DNA of 15,494 nt from an uncultured beta proteobacterium (GCA_903870955.1 CAIQEX010000765.1:1-15494); one strand, 5' to 3'; positions 5,193 through 13,361 are shown, counted from the first letter of the stretch. The notes: generated from the letters alone by a model not told the origin. Numbers and translations are program-made.

Positions 5193-6383
5193 TTATTGCG
5201 CAACGGCTGCATGGGCCAAGCGCAATTTGATCCAGGCCGTCGAACCCGCGCCCAGCGTGCTGTCAATGCCAATCGTGCCACCCATGAGTTCGACCAATTG
5301 TCGGCACAGCATGAGCCCCAGTCCGGTACCGCTGTGAAGACGTGTCGGGGTGCCGTCGACCTGTTCAAAGAGATCAAAAACGCGCATCAGGTTATAGGGC
5401 GCAATGCCGATTCCGGTATCGCGCACCGTGAAGCGCAACTGGGTTTCCCTGACCGATTGCTCGAGCACTTCGACTTGAACTTCGACCCGTCCCCTGGCGG
5501 TGTATTTGATGGCGTTGCCCGTCAATTCCTGCAGAATTTGTCCCAACCTCAGGGCATCACCCTGCAACGGCAAATAGCGCAACGCTTGCTCGGTATGTAT
5601 GCGCAGTTCCAGGCCTTTCTTGGTGGCTTGCGGTTCAAGCTGCTCCACGACGCCGTCCAGAACCGATCCGAGATGGAAAGTGCCCGTCTCAATGGTGAGC
5701 TGGCGTGACTCCAGTGTCGTCATGTCCATCAGGTTATTGATCAAGGTCAGCAGCTGCTGCGAAGCGTCATGGACTCTTTCAAGTTGTTGAATCTGCTTGG
5801 GGTCCGTTGCGCGCTTGATCGACAGCGTGGTGAAACCCATGATCGTCGCCATCGGTGTGCGCAGTTCATACGACATATTGTTGAGGAAGTTGATTTTCGC
5901 CCTTTGGTTGGACAGCGCGGATTCCTTGGCGATTGAAAGCGCCACGGTGCGTGCAGCCACTTTTTCCTCCAGGTGATCGCGGTATGCCTCGACTTCCTTG
6001 CGCAGACGCTCGCGTTCGAGCAGGTTGGAAATTCGGTGCCGGGCAGTTTGCAAATTGATGGGCTTGGCGATGTAGTCGGCCGCACCAAGGGCCAGACCCG
6101 CCGATTCGGATTCACTATCACCCATGGCAGTCAAAAAGATCACGGGTATGCGGCACAGCGCGGGATCTTCTTTGATGCGCCGACAGACTTCAAAGCCATT
6201 CATCCCGGGCATCATCACATCCAGCAATATCAGGTCCGGCGGTGATCGCGCAGCCAACTGCAAACCCGTAGCGCCCGATTGCGCAATTTGAAGCCGGTAG
6301 TCGTCCACCAAAGCCGCAGTGATCACCCTGAGATTGGAGGGAGTGTCATCAATAATCAGTATGGATTGTTTTGGCGGTGTCAT
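5193..6383 (-). CDS. Response-regulator receiver fused to a histidine-kinase module with Tyr in place of the phospho-accepting His
   Basis: The product has 396 residues from ATG 6381-6383. A CheY-like receiver occupies about residues 6-125, with the acidic pair DD (12-13), phospho-acceptor Asp55 in LILLDVMMPG, Thr85 and Lys107. A coiled linker leads to a HisKA-like helix, FLNNMSYELRTPM (166-178), where the usual His of MSHELRTP is Tyr172, encoded by TAT at 5868-5870. The ATPase domain keeps its N box (GNAIKYT, near Asn290), G1 box DTGIGIA (322-328), F box and G2 box GTGLGL (352-357). It could bind ATP but probably cannot autophosphorylate in the normal way. It overlaps the stop of the hybrid kinase gene by ATGA (6380-6383), with GGAAGAAG upstream, so the two are coupled. 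An ATG five codons earlier (6398) is a possible alternative start. A pseudokinase or scaffold role is inference. Confidence 0.88.
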   Translation of the reverse strand: MTPPKQSILIIDDTPSNLRVITAALVDDYRLQIAQSGATGLQLAARSPPDLILLDVMMPGMNGFEVCRRIKEDPALCRIPVIFLTAMGDSESESAGLALGAADYIAKPINLQTARHRISNLLERERLRKEVEAYRDHLEEKVAARTVALSIAKESALSNQRAKINFLNNMSYELRTPMATIMGFTTLSIKRATDPKQIQQLERVHDASQQLLTLINNLMDMTTLESRQLTIETGTFHLGSVLDGVVEQLEPQATKKGLELRIHTEQALRYLPLQGDALRLGQILQELTGNAIKYTARGRVEVQVEVLEQSVRETQLRFTVRDTGIGIAPYNLMRVFDLFEQVDGTPTRLHSGTGLGLMLCRQLVELMGGTIGIDSTLGAGSTAWIKLRLAHAAVAQ

Positions 6384-9300
6384 GCATTCTTCTTCCATCC
6401 GTTTTGGATTGCTACGCGTTCCAGGCTAAGCGCGGCCCGTTCGAATTCGAATTCCGCCAAATGGGCCACTACGTCATCCATGACCCCCGAGTGTGATGTC
6501 CCCGCAACCGCGCTTTGCAGTGCCTCGCCCAACGCAATGGCACTGAAATCATGCTCCGCCAGCTGGGGAAAAATCTCGGCTATGAGGTCGCGTATCCGGT
6601 CTTCGTTGATTGCTCTTGGCTCCACCGCCAAAGGGGCAGATTCAGTGGCAAGTGGCGCAATGGATTGGCGCGGCAACCACTGAACCAACATGGCGTGCAA
6701 GGCATTCAGTTCAATGGGTTTGGTCAGCACATCATTCATACCGTGTTGCAGGCATTGCATTCGGCTTTCGGCATAAGCGTCTGCTGTCAAGCCAATGATC
6801 GGGCGAGGCGCAAGGCCGCACTGGGCCTCCCATTGGCGAATTTGCCGCGTCGCTTCATAGCCATTCAGCACCGGCATATGCAGGTCCATCAGGATGAGCG
6901 CGCTCAAGTCATTTTGCAGAATCGCGTCAATGGCCTGCTGTCCATCCTGTACCAATTTGACATCAAGCCCGAAGTTCGCCAGGGCAGCCAAAATGACTTT
7001 CTGGTTGGCAGGATTGTCTTCAACCACCATGACCTGACCGGTTAGCGACGCGGTCAAGCGGGTCGGCACAAAGCCCGCGGCGCTTGGGTCTTGGGTGCAG
7101 GGCATATCCACCCGCTGGCATGGTATGCGGAACCAAAAACAAGAACCTTTGCCCGCGACACTTTCCACGCCTACCTCGCCACCCATCAACTGTGCCAGTG
7201 AGCGCACGATCGACAGTCCTAAACCGGTGCCGCCAAATTCACGGGTAATGGTGTTATCCAACTGCGTGAAACTCTGAAACAACAGGTTGTACTTGTCGGG
7301 AGCGATACCAATCCCACTGTCCGAAACTCTCAACTCCAGCAGCGCATTCCCCTCACGGAGGTCCACTTGGGACGCCTCAATCCGGATGAATCCCTCGCGT
7401 GTGAACTTGATGGCGTTGCCCATCAAGTTGGACAGCATCTGGCGCAGTCGTGTCGGGTCGGCCAGGTAACAACCCAAGGTGTCACTTGCGTGAACTTCTA
7501 TACGCAAACCCTTGGCCTCTGCGGCTGGGTTGAAGTGGGCCTGAATGTCGTTCAGCAGTTGTGCGGGATCGACTTCAAGGGCCTCAAGTTCGACCTTGCC
7601 AGCTTCAACTTTTGCGAGGTCCAGAATGCCATTGAGCAAGGTCATCAAGCTCTCGCCCGACTGATAGATGAGCTTTGCGTATTCGACCCGCTCAGACTCG
7701 GACACATCCGGCATGCAAAGCAACTGTGCCATTCCCAGGACGCCATTCATGGGTGTGCGCAGTTCATGGCTCATATTGGACAAAAACTGGCTCTTGGCAA
7801 TATTGGCCGCTTCGGCCACTTCGCGTGCGCGGTAAAGACCGGTGATATCGAAACTTAATACGACCAGTTCCCCGGTTGAGCAACGCCTTTGGCTAATGTT
7901 CAGCACGCGGCCATCGCAGAGATGCTGCAGCCAGTTTTGCACACCTTTGCGGTGCATGGAAAGGCGCTCCGAGATCCACGCATCCATCCTGCCCTGGCAG
8001 TCTACAAAGATGCCTTGCTCAGCACTCTTGCGGGTCAACGTCTCGTAACTGACGCCCGGCAAAATAAGATGCGTAATGGGGCCATAGAGGTTGCGGTATT
8101 TGTCGTTGCAGTACAGCAAGAGATCATCCGCATCAAAAATGGCAAAGGCTTCGTCAACTGCATCCATCGCGGTGCGCATCAGGCGGTCAGCCCGATCGAT
8201 TTTTTCCTCCGCGCGCTTGCGTTCCGTGATGTCGCGCTGAACGGCAATCCAATGGGTGAACCAGCCTTCGTCATTGGCTATGGGAACAATCGACAGCTCG
8301 ATCCAAAACTCTGTGCCGCTTTTGGTGTAGTTGACCAATTCAGCCCGCACAGGTTGCCATTGACCCAGCGACTGGCGAATGCGATCCAGCGTGGCGCGGT
8401 CGGTCTTGGGTCCTTGCAACATACGCGGTGTATTGCCCAGGGCTTCTTCGCGGCTGTACCCCGTGCAGCGAACGAATGCATCGTTGACGAAGATGATGCG
8501 ATTTCCGGGCAGATCGATCGGCTCAGCTTCGGTGATCAGGATGACGTCTTCGGTATGCGCAATGCACTTTTGCAGTAACTCCAAAGTCTCAGTCGATTTT
8601 CTGCGCTCGCGGATGTCTTCAAATATCCGCCAGAAGTAGTTTTGTCCGTCTCCGCCCTGCGCGCGCAGACCACTCGATGACACTGGAATGAGGCTGCCGT
8701 CCTTCCTTATGTATTCCAGTTCGCGGGGGCCAAAGCGCCCGGTCTGCAGGAGTTGCGCCACTTGATTCTGTTCATCGAGGAGGTATTTTCCGGGTTTCAA
8801 CTTGTGGCAGTCCATCCCAATAAGTTCATCTTCCTCATAGCCGGTCAATTCCAGTAGGGCGCGGTTGACTTCTATGAACCGACCTTGCGCATCAGTCATC
8901 GCCAGACCCAGTGTTGAAAGATCGTAGAAATTTCGCAGCTTGGCTTCACTGGCTGCAATCGCTGCCTGCGCCTGCTTGATGGCGGTAACGTCGGTCACAA
9001 AAACACTGAAACCGCGTACCTCCCCATTCACGATGTCAGGAATGTATTCGGCCACGCTATACCGGGTTTGGCCTCCTTGGGGCGCGGGAATTTCTCGCTC
9101 GAATTTCTGTACCTGCCCGCGCAAGGCGCCCTCGATGTAGGGCTGGTTGAGGGCAAAAAGCTCCTCTCCAAGAAGGGTTCGGATAGGTTGACCGGCAACT
9201 TGCTCTGGCCACACGCCAAACCAGGCACCATAAGCCCGGTTGGCAACCCGATTGCGCAAGTCTTTGTCCCAATAGCCAATCATCGAAGAAGACGCATCCA

Positions 9301-9742
9301 GAACGGTTCGCAGTTCTCTTGCCAGGCCGTTTGAACTTTCTTCACCGCTTGACGGCTGGGTGAGGTCTTCCGAGGTGGTGCCAGTCGATGCGGTGGCCTG
9401 CCGATTGCGCTCAAGTTCCTCCGAAAGCCATTGAATGCGCGCCTGACCCGCATGGATTTGCAAGACCGTTCGACGCAGGGCGCGTGCCAGAACGGCACTA
9501 CCGAGAAGGCCTGCACCAAGCGTTACCCAAAATGGAAAAGCCACGCCTTGACGCATCCAAGCTGCTGCTGTCAGAAGGATTGACAGGGTCGCGAGACCGG
9601 CACTCAGGGCCAAGGCCGGTCGCACAGAGGCTTGCGGTGCCAGGACCGGGAGCGACTTCTGGAGGTCTTCGGTCTGGGTGGTGTCACGTGCTGGGCCTCT
9701 GCCCGAGACTTCAGCGCTGTCGAACTTCCCGGTTTGTGTCAT
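6380..9742 (-). CDS. Membrane-anchored hybrid sensor histidine kinase with four PAS domains and a receiver
   Basis: The product has 1120 residues from ATG 9740-9742. Two closely spaced membrane helices (about 40-62 and 67-86) leave almost no periplasmic loop, so sensing is probably cytoplasmic. Four PAS-type domains follow at about 143-256, 266-381, 388-511 and 519-641. The third has a LOV-like loop (GNTPRMLQGPKTD) but Pro439 where LOV domains have the flavin-binding Cys. HisKA carries His659 in MSHELRTPM. The ATPase domain has GNAIKFT, DSGIGIA (808-814) and GTGLGL (838-843). The receiver has its phospho-acceptor at Asp953 (LMDLHMP) and Lys1008. The last 60-70 residues form a helical tail without a visible HPt histidine motif, so a phosphotransfer partner must be elsewhere. 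The frame also opens at TTG 9784 (14 residues longer). Neither start has a strong Shine-Dalgarno. It is coupled to the downstream receiver-pseudokinase. Confidence 0.92.
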   Translation of the reverse strand: MTQTGKFDSAEVSGRGPARDTTQTEDLQKSLPVLAPQASVRPALALSAGLATLSILLTAAAWMRQGVAFPFWVTLGAGLLGSAVLARALRRTVLQIHAGQARIQWLSEELERNRQATASTGTTSEDLTQPSSGEESSNGLARELRTVLDASSSMIGYWDKDLRNRVANRAYGAWFGVWPEQVAGQPIRTLLGEELFALNQPYIEGALRGQVQKFEREIPAPQGGQTRYSVAEYIPDIVNGEVRGFSVFVTDVTAIKQAQAAIAASEAKLRNFYDLSTLGLAMTDAQGRFIEVNRALLELTGYEEDELIGMDCHKLKPGKYLLDEQNQVAQLLQTGRFGPRELEYIRKDGSLIPVSSSGLRAQGGDGQNYFWRIFEDIRERRKSTETLELLQKCIAHTEDVILITEAEPIDLPGNRIIFVNDAFVRCTGYSREEALGNTPRMLQGPKTDRATLDRIRQSLGQWQPVRAELVNYTKSGTEFWIELSIVPIANDEGWFTHWIAVQRDITERKRAEEKIDRADRLMRTAMDAVDEAFAIFDADDLLLYCNDKYRNLYGPITHLILPGVSYETLTRKSAEQGIFVDCQGRMDAWISERLSMHRKGVQNWLQHLCDGRVLNISQRRCSTGELVVLSFDITGLYRAREVAEAANIAKSQFLSNMSHELRTPMNGVLGMAQLLCMPDVSESERVEYAKLIYQSGESLMTLLNGILDLAKVEAGKVELEALEVDPAQLLNDIQAHFNPAAEAKGLRIEVHASDTLGCYLADPTRLRQMLSNLMGNAIKFTREGFIRIEASQVDLREGNALLELRVSDSGIGIAPDKYNLLFQSFTQLDNTITREFGGTGLGLSIVRSLAQLMGGEVGVESVAGKGSCFWFRIPCQRVDMPCTQDPSAAGFVPTRLTASLTGQVMVVEDNPANQKVILAALANFGLDVKLVQDGQQAIDAILQNDLSALILMDLHMPVLNGYEATRQIRQWEAQCGLAPRPIIGLTADAYAESRMQCLQHGMNDVLTKPIELNALHAMLVQWLPRQSIAPLATESAPLAVEPRAINEDRIRDLIAEIFPQLAEHDFSAIALGEALQSAVAGTSHSGVMDDVVAHLAEFEFERAALSLERVAIQNGWKKNA

Positions 9743-9803
9743 GGTTTTCAACGGATCTTTTTGCAGGGCTTGTCTTCGCTTCAATCCGCAATGCCACGGC
9801 GAA

Positions 9804-9817
9804 TTGATTCAAATCAA
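9804..9817. promoter_or_regulatory. FNR/Anr (CRP-family oxygen regulator) binding-site consensus
   Basis: TTGATTCAAATCAA matches the FNR/Anr palindrome TTGAT-N4-ATCAA at every defined position. It lies 62 bp upstream of the hybrid kinase ATG. Its centre is about 62 bp upstream of the start expected from the plus-strand TATAAT at 9861-9866, which is class I activator geometry. For leftward transcription from the minus-strand hexamers it would sit downstream of the start and could repress. The direction of control is therefore open. Confidence 0.55.
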
Positions 9818-9868
9818 AATTGGTAATAAATAAAAAAATGTCATTAAATATGTTTATAATTATAATAT

Positions 9869-9961
9869 ATGACAAAAATTATCAACCACAAATACATCCG
9901 CCTACATTTCGTCGACCGCAACCTGGCCTTCAGTTCAGTCAATGCAAATCTGAAAGATTGA
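9869..9961 (+). CDS. Possible 30-residue small ORF (uncertain)
   Basis: ATG at 9869-9871 opens 30 codons ending at TGA 9959-9961, beginning MTKIINHKYI. After the AT-rich start, the codons look host-like (GTC GAC CGC AAC CTG GCC TTC). There is no Shine-Dalgarno and no recognised motif, and the ATG overlaps the best promoter hexamers. It may be a leader peptide, a remnant or chance. Confidence 0.15.
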   Translation: MTKIINHKYIRLHFVDRNLAFSSVNANLKD

Positions 9962-9978
9962 TTTCACTTTTCACAGGA

Positions 9979-10003
9979 AATTGACGCTTTTGAGGCGTCA
10001 ATT
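9979..10003. promoter_or_regulatory. Inverted repeat overlapping a promoter candidate upstream of the dCache-like sensor kinase
   Basis: Nine-base arms AATTGACGC (9979-9987) and GCGTCAATT (9995-10003) are perfect complements around a 7-nt loop. No T-tract follows, so it is unlikely to be an intrinsic terminator. TTGACG (9981-9986, 5 of 6) in the left arm pairs with CACAAT (10005-10010, 4 of 6) at 18 bp as a possible promoter. The repeat could thus be an operator covering the promoter of the gene at 10037. Confidence 0.4.
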
Positions 10004-10036
10004 CCACAATCACTTTCCCTACGATTCAACCCTTCA

Positions 10037-12082
10037 ATGAACAGACAGAGCAAATGGATGGAACACAGTGTCTGGCGCGCACTGGTTGGTTTGGTTTTGG
10101 TCGCCGTATTGCCATTGCTTATCTTTGGTGGCGGCGTCGCCTGGATGATCGTGGACCAAAAGAAGGTTGCCATCGCGGACAACCTGAAGAGCACGACCAG
10201 TGCGCTGAGAGTTGCGCTGGACCACGAATTGCTGGGCCAGCTAAAGCAAGTCGAAATTCTGGCAACCGACGCCAGCCTTGACTCCGACAACCTCAAAGCC
10301 TTCACACTCACCGCGATGCGGGTCATCGAAGCCAACGGCAACTGGTTTACTGCATCCTTGATCGAGCCAAAGACACGTGCCATTGTCGCCACCACCACGA
10401 CATTGACTGCGGGTACCGTGGCCACCGTCGCGTCAAGTGCAATCGATGAGGTGATAAGAACCCGCAAGCCTTTGATTGTTGGCGCGTTCACCACGGGCGT
10501 CGTCACCAAGAAGCCGTTTACCCTTCTCATGGCACCCGTATATCGCAATGGTCAGGTTCGGTACGTGTTATCGATTGCGTTGAACCCCGATGCCATCAAC
10601 AGCTTGTTTGCAGAACAAAAATTACCCGCGACTTGGACCGGGGCAGTCATTGATAGCCACCTGGTGCTGGCGGGTCGTTCGCGCACACCGGAGCGTTATG
10701 TAGGGATACCGGCGACACCTTCTCTTGCAAAAGCCATTTCCGGATCGCAGAACGGCCTGTTTACGGCCATCAATCAAGAGGGGAAAACCGTCTACACCGT
10801 GTTCGACCGCTCTGCCATGACTGAATGGTCGGTCGTCATCGGGATTCCCGCGAACGAGGTGGAAGACCCCATAAAGCAGGTTTTGCAGCAACTCATTGCG
10901 GCGGCTACGGTACTGCTCGCTTTTGCGTTGGGTTTGGCTTGGCGGGTGGGTCTTGAAATTGTTCGAAGACAAAAAGTCGAATCACAACTTAACAAGGACA
11001 TTGAGGAAAAATCCGCACAACTCGAGACGATCTTTGCATTGAGTCCAGACGGGTTTGTGTCTTTTGACGCAAACCATTGCGTCAACTACCTCAGCCCGGC
11101 ATTCGCACGGCTGAGCGGACTGCCCATAAAGTCCGTTATGGGACTTAACGAACATGCGTTTTCAGAGAAGTTGGCAAGCGTCTGCCTGCCGTCGAGGCGG
11201 TTTATCGGGATCGCCTCCATGATGACGAGCCGGTTGGACGACCCGGCTGAGATGCTGCATTTGAAGAACACCATGGTCATTGCGGCACCCGGCAACAAAG
11301 TCGTGCGTATTGCGTTGCGAAAAGGCAGTTCTGAGTCCGTCTCACAAATTTTGCACCTCCGGGATATCACCCATGAAACCGAGGTGGAAAACCTGAAAGA
11401 TGAATTCCTGGCCACCGCTGCGCATGAATTGCGTACCCCCATGGCCAGCATTTTGGGGTTCTCCGAGGTCCTGCTCAATATGGCGTGCAGTGAGGAGGAG
11501 CGACATGAAATGATCGCCATCATTCACAGACAGTCGGTGCAGATTGCCAAGATCATCGACGACCTGCTCGATCTCGCCCGCATCGAGGCGCGCCGGGGCG
11601 ATGACTATGTGCTGGAAACTACCGACCTGTATGCGCTGCTGACCAAGACCCTCAATGACTTTAAAGCGCCCCCGCATCGTGATGCACCCACCGTGGCGGT
11701 TCCGGCCGAGTCCCTCTCCATCCATGTCGATCGCGACAAAATTCAGCAGGCACTGACCAACATCATTTCGAACGCCTATAAGTACTCACCCGAGGGCGGC
11801 ATGGTGGCCATCGATTTCAGTACCAAAGTCGAAAATGGCCGGCGCTTTGTTGGCATCTCGGTCAAGGATCAAGGCATCGGCATGACCGTTGCACAACTGG
11901 AACGGGTGTTCGAACGGTTCTACCGCGCAGACGATTCAGGCAAATTTCCAGGCACGGGCTTGGGCATGAACATCGTCAAGGAGATTGTCGAAATTCACCA
12001 CGGCAAAGTCGAAGTTCAGAGTGAAAAGGACCATGGAACGACAGCCACTATATGGTTGCCCGAATCGTCGATCGGGACCTGA
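10037..12082 (+). CDS. Sensor histidine kinase with dCache-like extracytoplasmic domain and PAS domain
   Basis: The product has 681 residues. A membrane helix at about 15-38 precedes a large extracytoplasmic region (about 40-280) with the length and pattern of a dCache domain (FTLLMAPVYRNGQVRYVLSIALNP around 161-184), a fold that often binds small organic ligands. A second helix lies at about 284-303. A PAS-like domain follows (about 325-445). HisKA carries His463 in FLATAAHELRTPM. The ATPase domain has Asn579 (ISNAYKYS), DQGIGM (611-616) and GTGLGM (639-644). There is no receiver, so a separate response regulator is needed. Candidates are the receivers of the divergent operon, but a distant partner is equally possible. 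ATG 10037 has no clear Shine-Dalgarno, and ATG 10058 is an alternative seven codons in. It converges on the monooxygenase gene with a 21-bp gap and no evident terminator. Confidence 0.9.
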   Translation: MNRQSKWMEHSVWRALVGLVLVAVLPLLIFGGGVAWMIVDQKKVAIADNLKSTTSALRVALDHELLGQLKQVEILATDASLDSDNLKAFTLTAMRVIEANGNWFTASLIEPKTRAIVATTTTLTAGTVATVASSAIDEVIRTRKPLIVGAFTTGVVTKKPFTLLMAPVYRNGQVRYVLSIALNPDAINSLFAEQKLPATWTGAVIDSHLVLAGRSRTPERYVGIPATPSLAKAISGSQNGLFTAINQEGKTVYTVFDRSAMTEWSVVIGIPANEVEDPIKQVLQQLIAAATVLLAFALGLAWRVGLEIVRRQKVESQLNKDIEEKSAQLETIFALSPDGFVSFDANHCVNYLSPAFARLSGLPIKSVMGLNEHAFSEKLASVCLPSRRFIGIASMMTSRLDDPAEMLHLKNTMVIAAPGNKVVRIALRKGSSESVSQILHLRDITHETEVENLKDEFLATAAHELRTPMASILGFSEVLLNMACSEEERHEMIAIIHRQSVQIAKIIDDLLDLARIEARRGDDYVLETTDLYALLTKTLNDFKAPPHRDAPTVAVPAESLSIHVDRDKIQQALTNIISNAYKYSPEGGMVAIDFSTKVENGRRFVGISVKDQGIGMTVAQLERVFERFYRADDSGKFPGTGLGMNIVKEIVEIHHGKVEVQSEKDHGTTATIWLPESSIGT

Positions 12083-12103
12083 CGCCCGCCGTTACTGCCG
12101 CGT

Positions 12104-13282
12104 TCAGGGGCCGTTGTAGAGCCAGGGCACATCCATCAGCCTGGCACCCAAGAGCTTGAGGGCGATGTCTCGCCCGACCTGCTGCACACCCTTCAAGTGA
12201 TAGATCTCGCCGTTGCGGATCGCCCGCGCCTGGACCCGGGCGTTGCGTTGCCAGCGCATAGCGGCGTAGCGCTTCAAGGCTTGTGGCACTTGTTCGGGCG
12301 TCTCGGACAAACAGGTCGCCAGGGCCGATGCATCTTCAATCGCCATGCCGGCACCTTGCGCCAGATACGGGCGCATGGGGTGGGCGGCATCACCCAGCAA
12401 GGCAATGCGTCCCTTGGCATGCTCGGCTGCACGGGCCATGGGTTCACGGTCGGTCAAAGGCCAGAGGCGCCATTGGTCGATGGCGTAAATCAGGTCACGC
12501 AGCGGGCCACGGGCCAGCGACATGCGGCAACGCAGTTCATGGGCATTGGCACTGTGATCCCAGGACTGGGGATCGCCGGACACCTTGCCATGCACGATAC
12601 ACACCACGTTCAACCATTCGCCACTGCGCACCGGGTAATGCACGGCATGAAATTCTGGCCCCATCCAGGCAGTCACGACCTGTGATCGAAGCGACGCCGG
12701 CAGTGCGCTCTGGGGCAACATGGCCCGGAACGCCAGATGGCCCGTGACACGCGGTGCCACGTCGTTGTCGACAACCTGCCTGCGCACGATGCTCCACAAG
12801 CCATCGGCACCCAGCAGCAAGGGCGCTTCAAAGGATTGATCCTGCACCGTATCGACACGCGTGGACTTTTCGTCTTGCGCGATGTCGATGACGCGCGAGT
12901 CGAGATGCAAGTCCGCGCCACCCTGGGCACGCACCGCTTCCAGCAACAGGGTGTGCATGTCGGCTCGCGCAATGGTGACGTAGGGCGCGCCATAGCGTTG
13001 CACCGTCGTTTGGCCTAAAGGGAGCACGCCGAGTCGTTCGGCGGTGGTCGCATTGCGGACCTCCAGATGTGCAGGAAGAGCCGCGACCCGGCGCAACGCC
13101 TCTCCCACGCCCAGCTTGTCAAGAACCTTCACGACGTTGGGCCCGAGCTGAATTCCCGCACCCACTTCGCCAAAAATCGGGGCTTGCTCCAGCAAATCCA
13201 CCTTCCAGCCGACGCGTGCGCAGGCCAGGGCCGCGGCAAGGCCGCCGATACCCCCGCCCGAGATCACCATGTTTTTATCCAT
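12104..13282 (-). CDS. FAD-dependent monooxygenase, salicylate/3-hydroxybenzoate hydroxylase-like
   Basis: The 392-residue protein is a class A flavoprotein hydroxylase. It has the FAD-binding GxGxxG segment VISGGGIGGLAAALA (6-20), the GADGLWSIVR motif (158-167) of the FAD/NAD(P)H site, and the second FAD motif GRIALLGDAAHPMRPYLAQG (291-310) followed by EDA. The length and C-terminal PWLYNGP agree with salicylate 1-hydroxylase and 3-hydroxybenzoate 6-hydroxylase relatives. Such enzymes use NAD(P)H and oxygen to hydroxylate an aromatic ring. The substrate cannot be told here, and no ring-cleavage or transport genes flank it, so a catabolic role is unproven. Two starts are possible, ATG 13280-13282 and ATG 13268-13270. 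The first is used, and the second has a weak GGA ahead of it. It lies 78 bp downstream of parC on the same strand. Confidence 0.88.
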   Translation of the reverse strand: MDKNMVISGGGIGGLAAALACARVGWKVDLLEQAPIFGEVGAGIQLGPNVVKVLDKLGVGEALRRVAALPAHLEVRNATTAERLGVLPLGQTTVQRYGAPYVTIARADMHTLLLEAVRAQGGADLHLDSRVIDIAQDEKSTRVDTVQDQSFEAPLLLGADGLWSIVRRQVVDNDVAPRVTGHLAFRAMLPQSALPASLRSQVVTAWMGPEFHAVHYPVRSGEWLNVVCIVHGKVSGDPQSWDHSANAHELRCRMSLARGPLRDLIYAIDQWRLWPLTDREPMARAAEHAKGRIALLGDAAHPMRPYLAQGAGMAIEDASALATCLSETPEQVPQALKRYAAMRWQRNARVQARAIRNGEIYHLKGVQQVGRDIALKLLGARLMDVPWLYNGP

Positions 13283-13347
13283 GGCGCATTCTGGTGCTGC
13301 GAACTTTTGCCTGGCTGACAGCGACTTTGCGCAAGATCAAAGGGAGC

Positions 13348-13360
13348 GAGGCCGCAGCCT

Positions 13361-13361
<1 letters not shown>
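13348..13361 (-). terminator. Weak hairpin at the end of parC
   Basis: On the minus strand GAGGC-TGCG-GCCTC forms a 5-bp stem immediately after the parC stop codon. It is followed by GCTCCCTTTGATCTT, which has only a poor T-tract. It may be a weak terminator or simply a 3' stabilising hairpin, so read-through to the monooxygenase gene is possible. Confidence 0.3.

Larger units (their letters stand above)
9743..10036. promoter_or_regulatory. AT-rich divergent promoter region between two sensor kinase genes
   Basis: Bases 9803-9885 are close to 87% A+T by eye count, in sharp contrast to the surrounding GC-rich DNA. The stretch contains two perfect TATAAT hexamers on the plus strand (9855-9860 and 9861-9866) and one on the minus strand (9859-9864). 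On the minus strand TTGATA (9880-9885) precedes that hexamer by 15 bp, and TTGTCA (9870-9875) precedes CATATT by 17 bp. A perfect FNR/Anr consensus lies at 9804-9817. To the right are a possible 30-codon ORF (9869-9961) and an inverted repeat (9979-10003). Which hexamer pairs are used cannot be decided from sequence alone. Confidence 0.6.

Noticed and set aside
5112..5708. Plus-strand ORF through the 12-bp repeats and antisense to the receiver-kinase gene
   Set aside because: Most of it is antisense to a conserved ATPase domain, and the repeat-encoded start is an artefact of the 12-bp period.
9743..9784. TTG start giving a hybrid kinase 14 residues longer
   Set aside because: There is no suitably spaced Shine-Dalgarno, and the added residues are basic, not family-like. 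ATG 9742 is preferred, though not proven.
9832..9838. Run of seven A as a phase-variation tract
   Set aside because: It lies in an AT-rich promoter region, not in a reading frame, and is short. There is no direct sign of slippage function.
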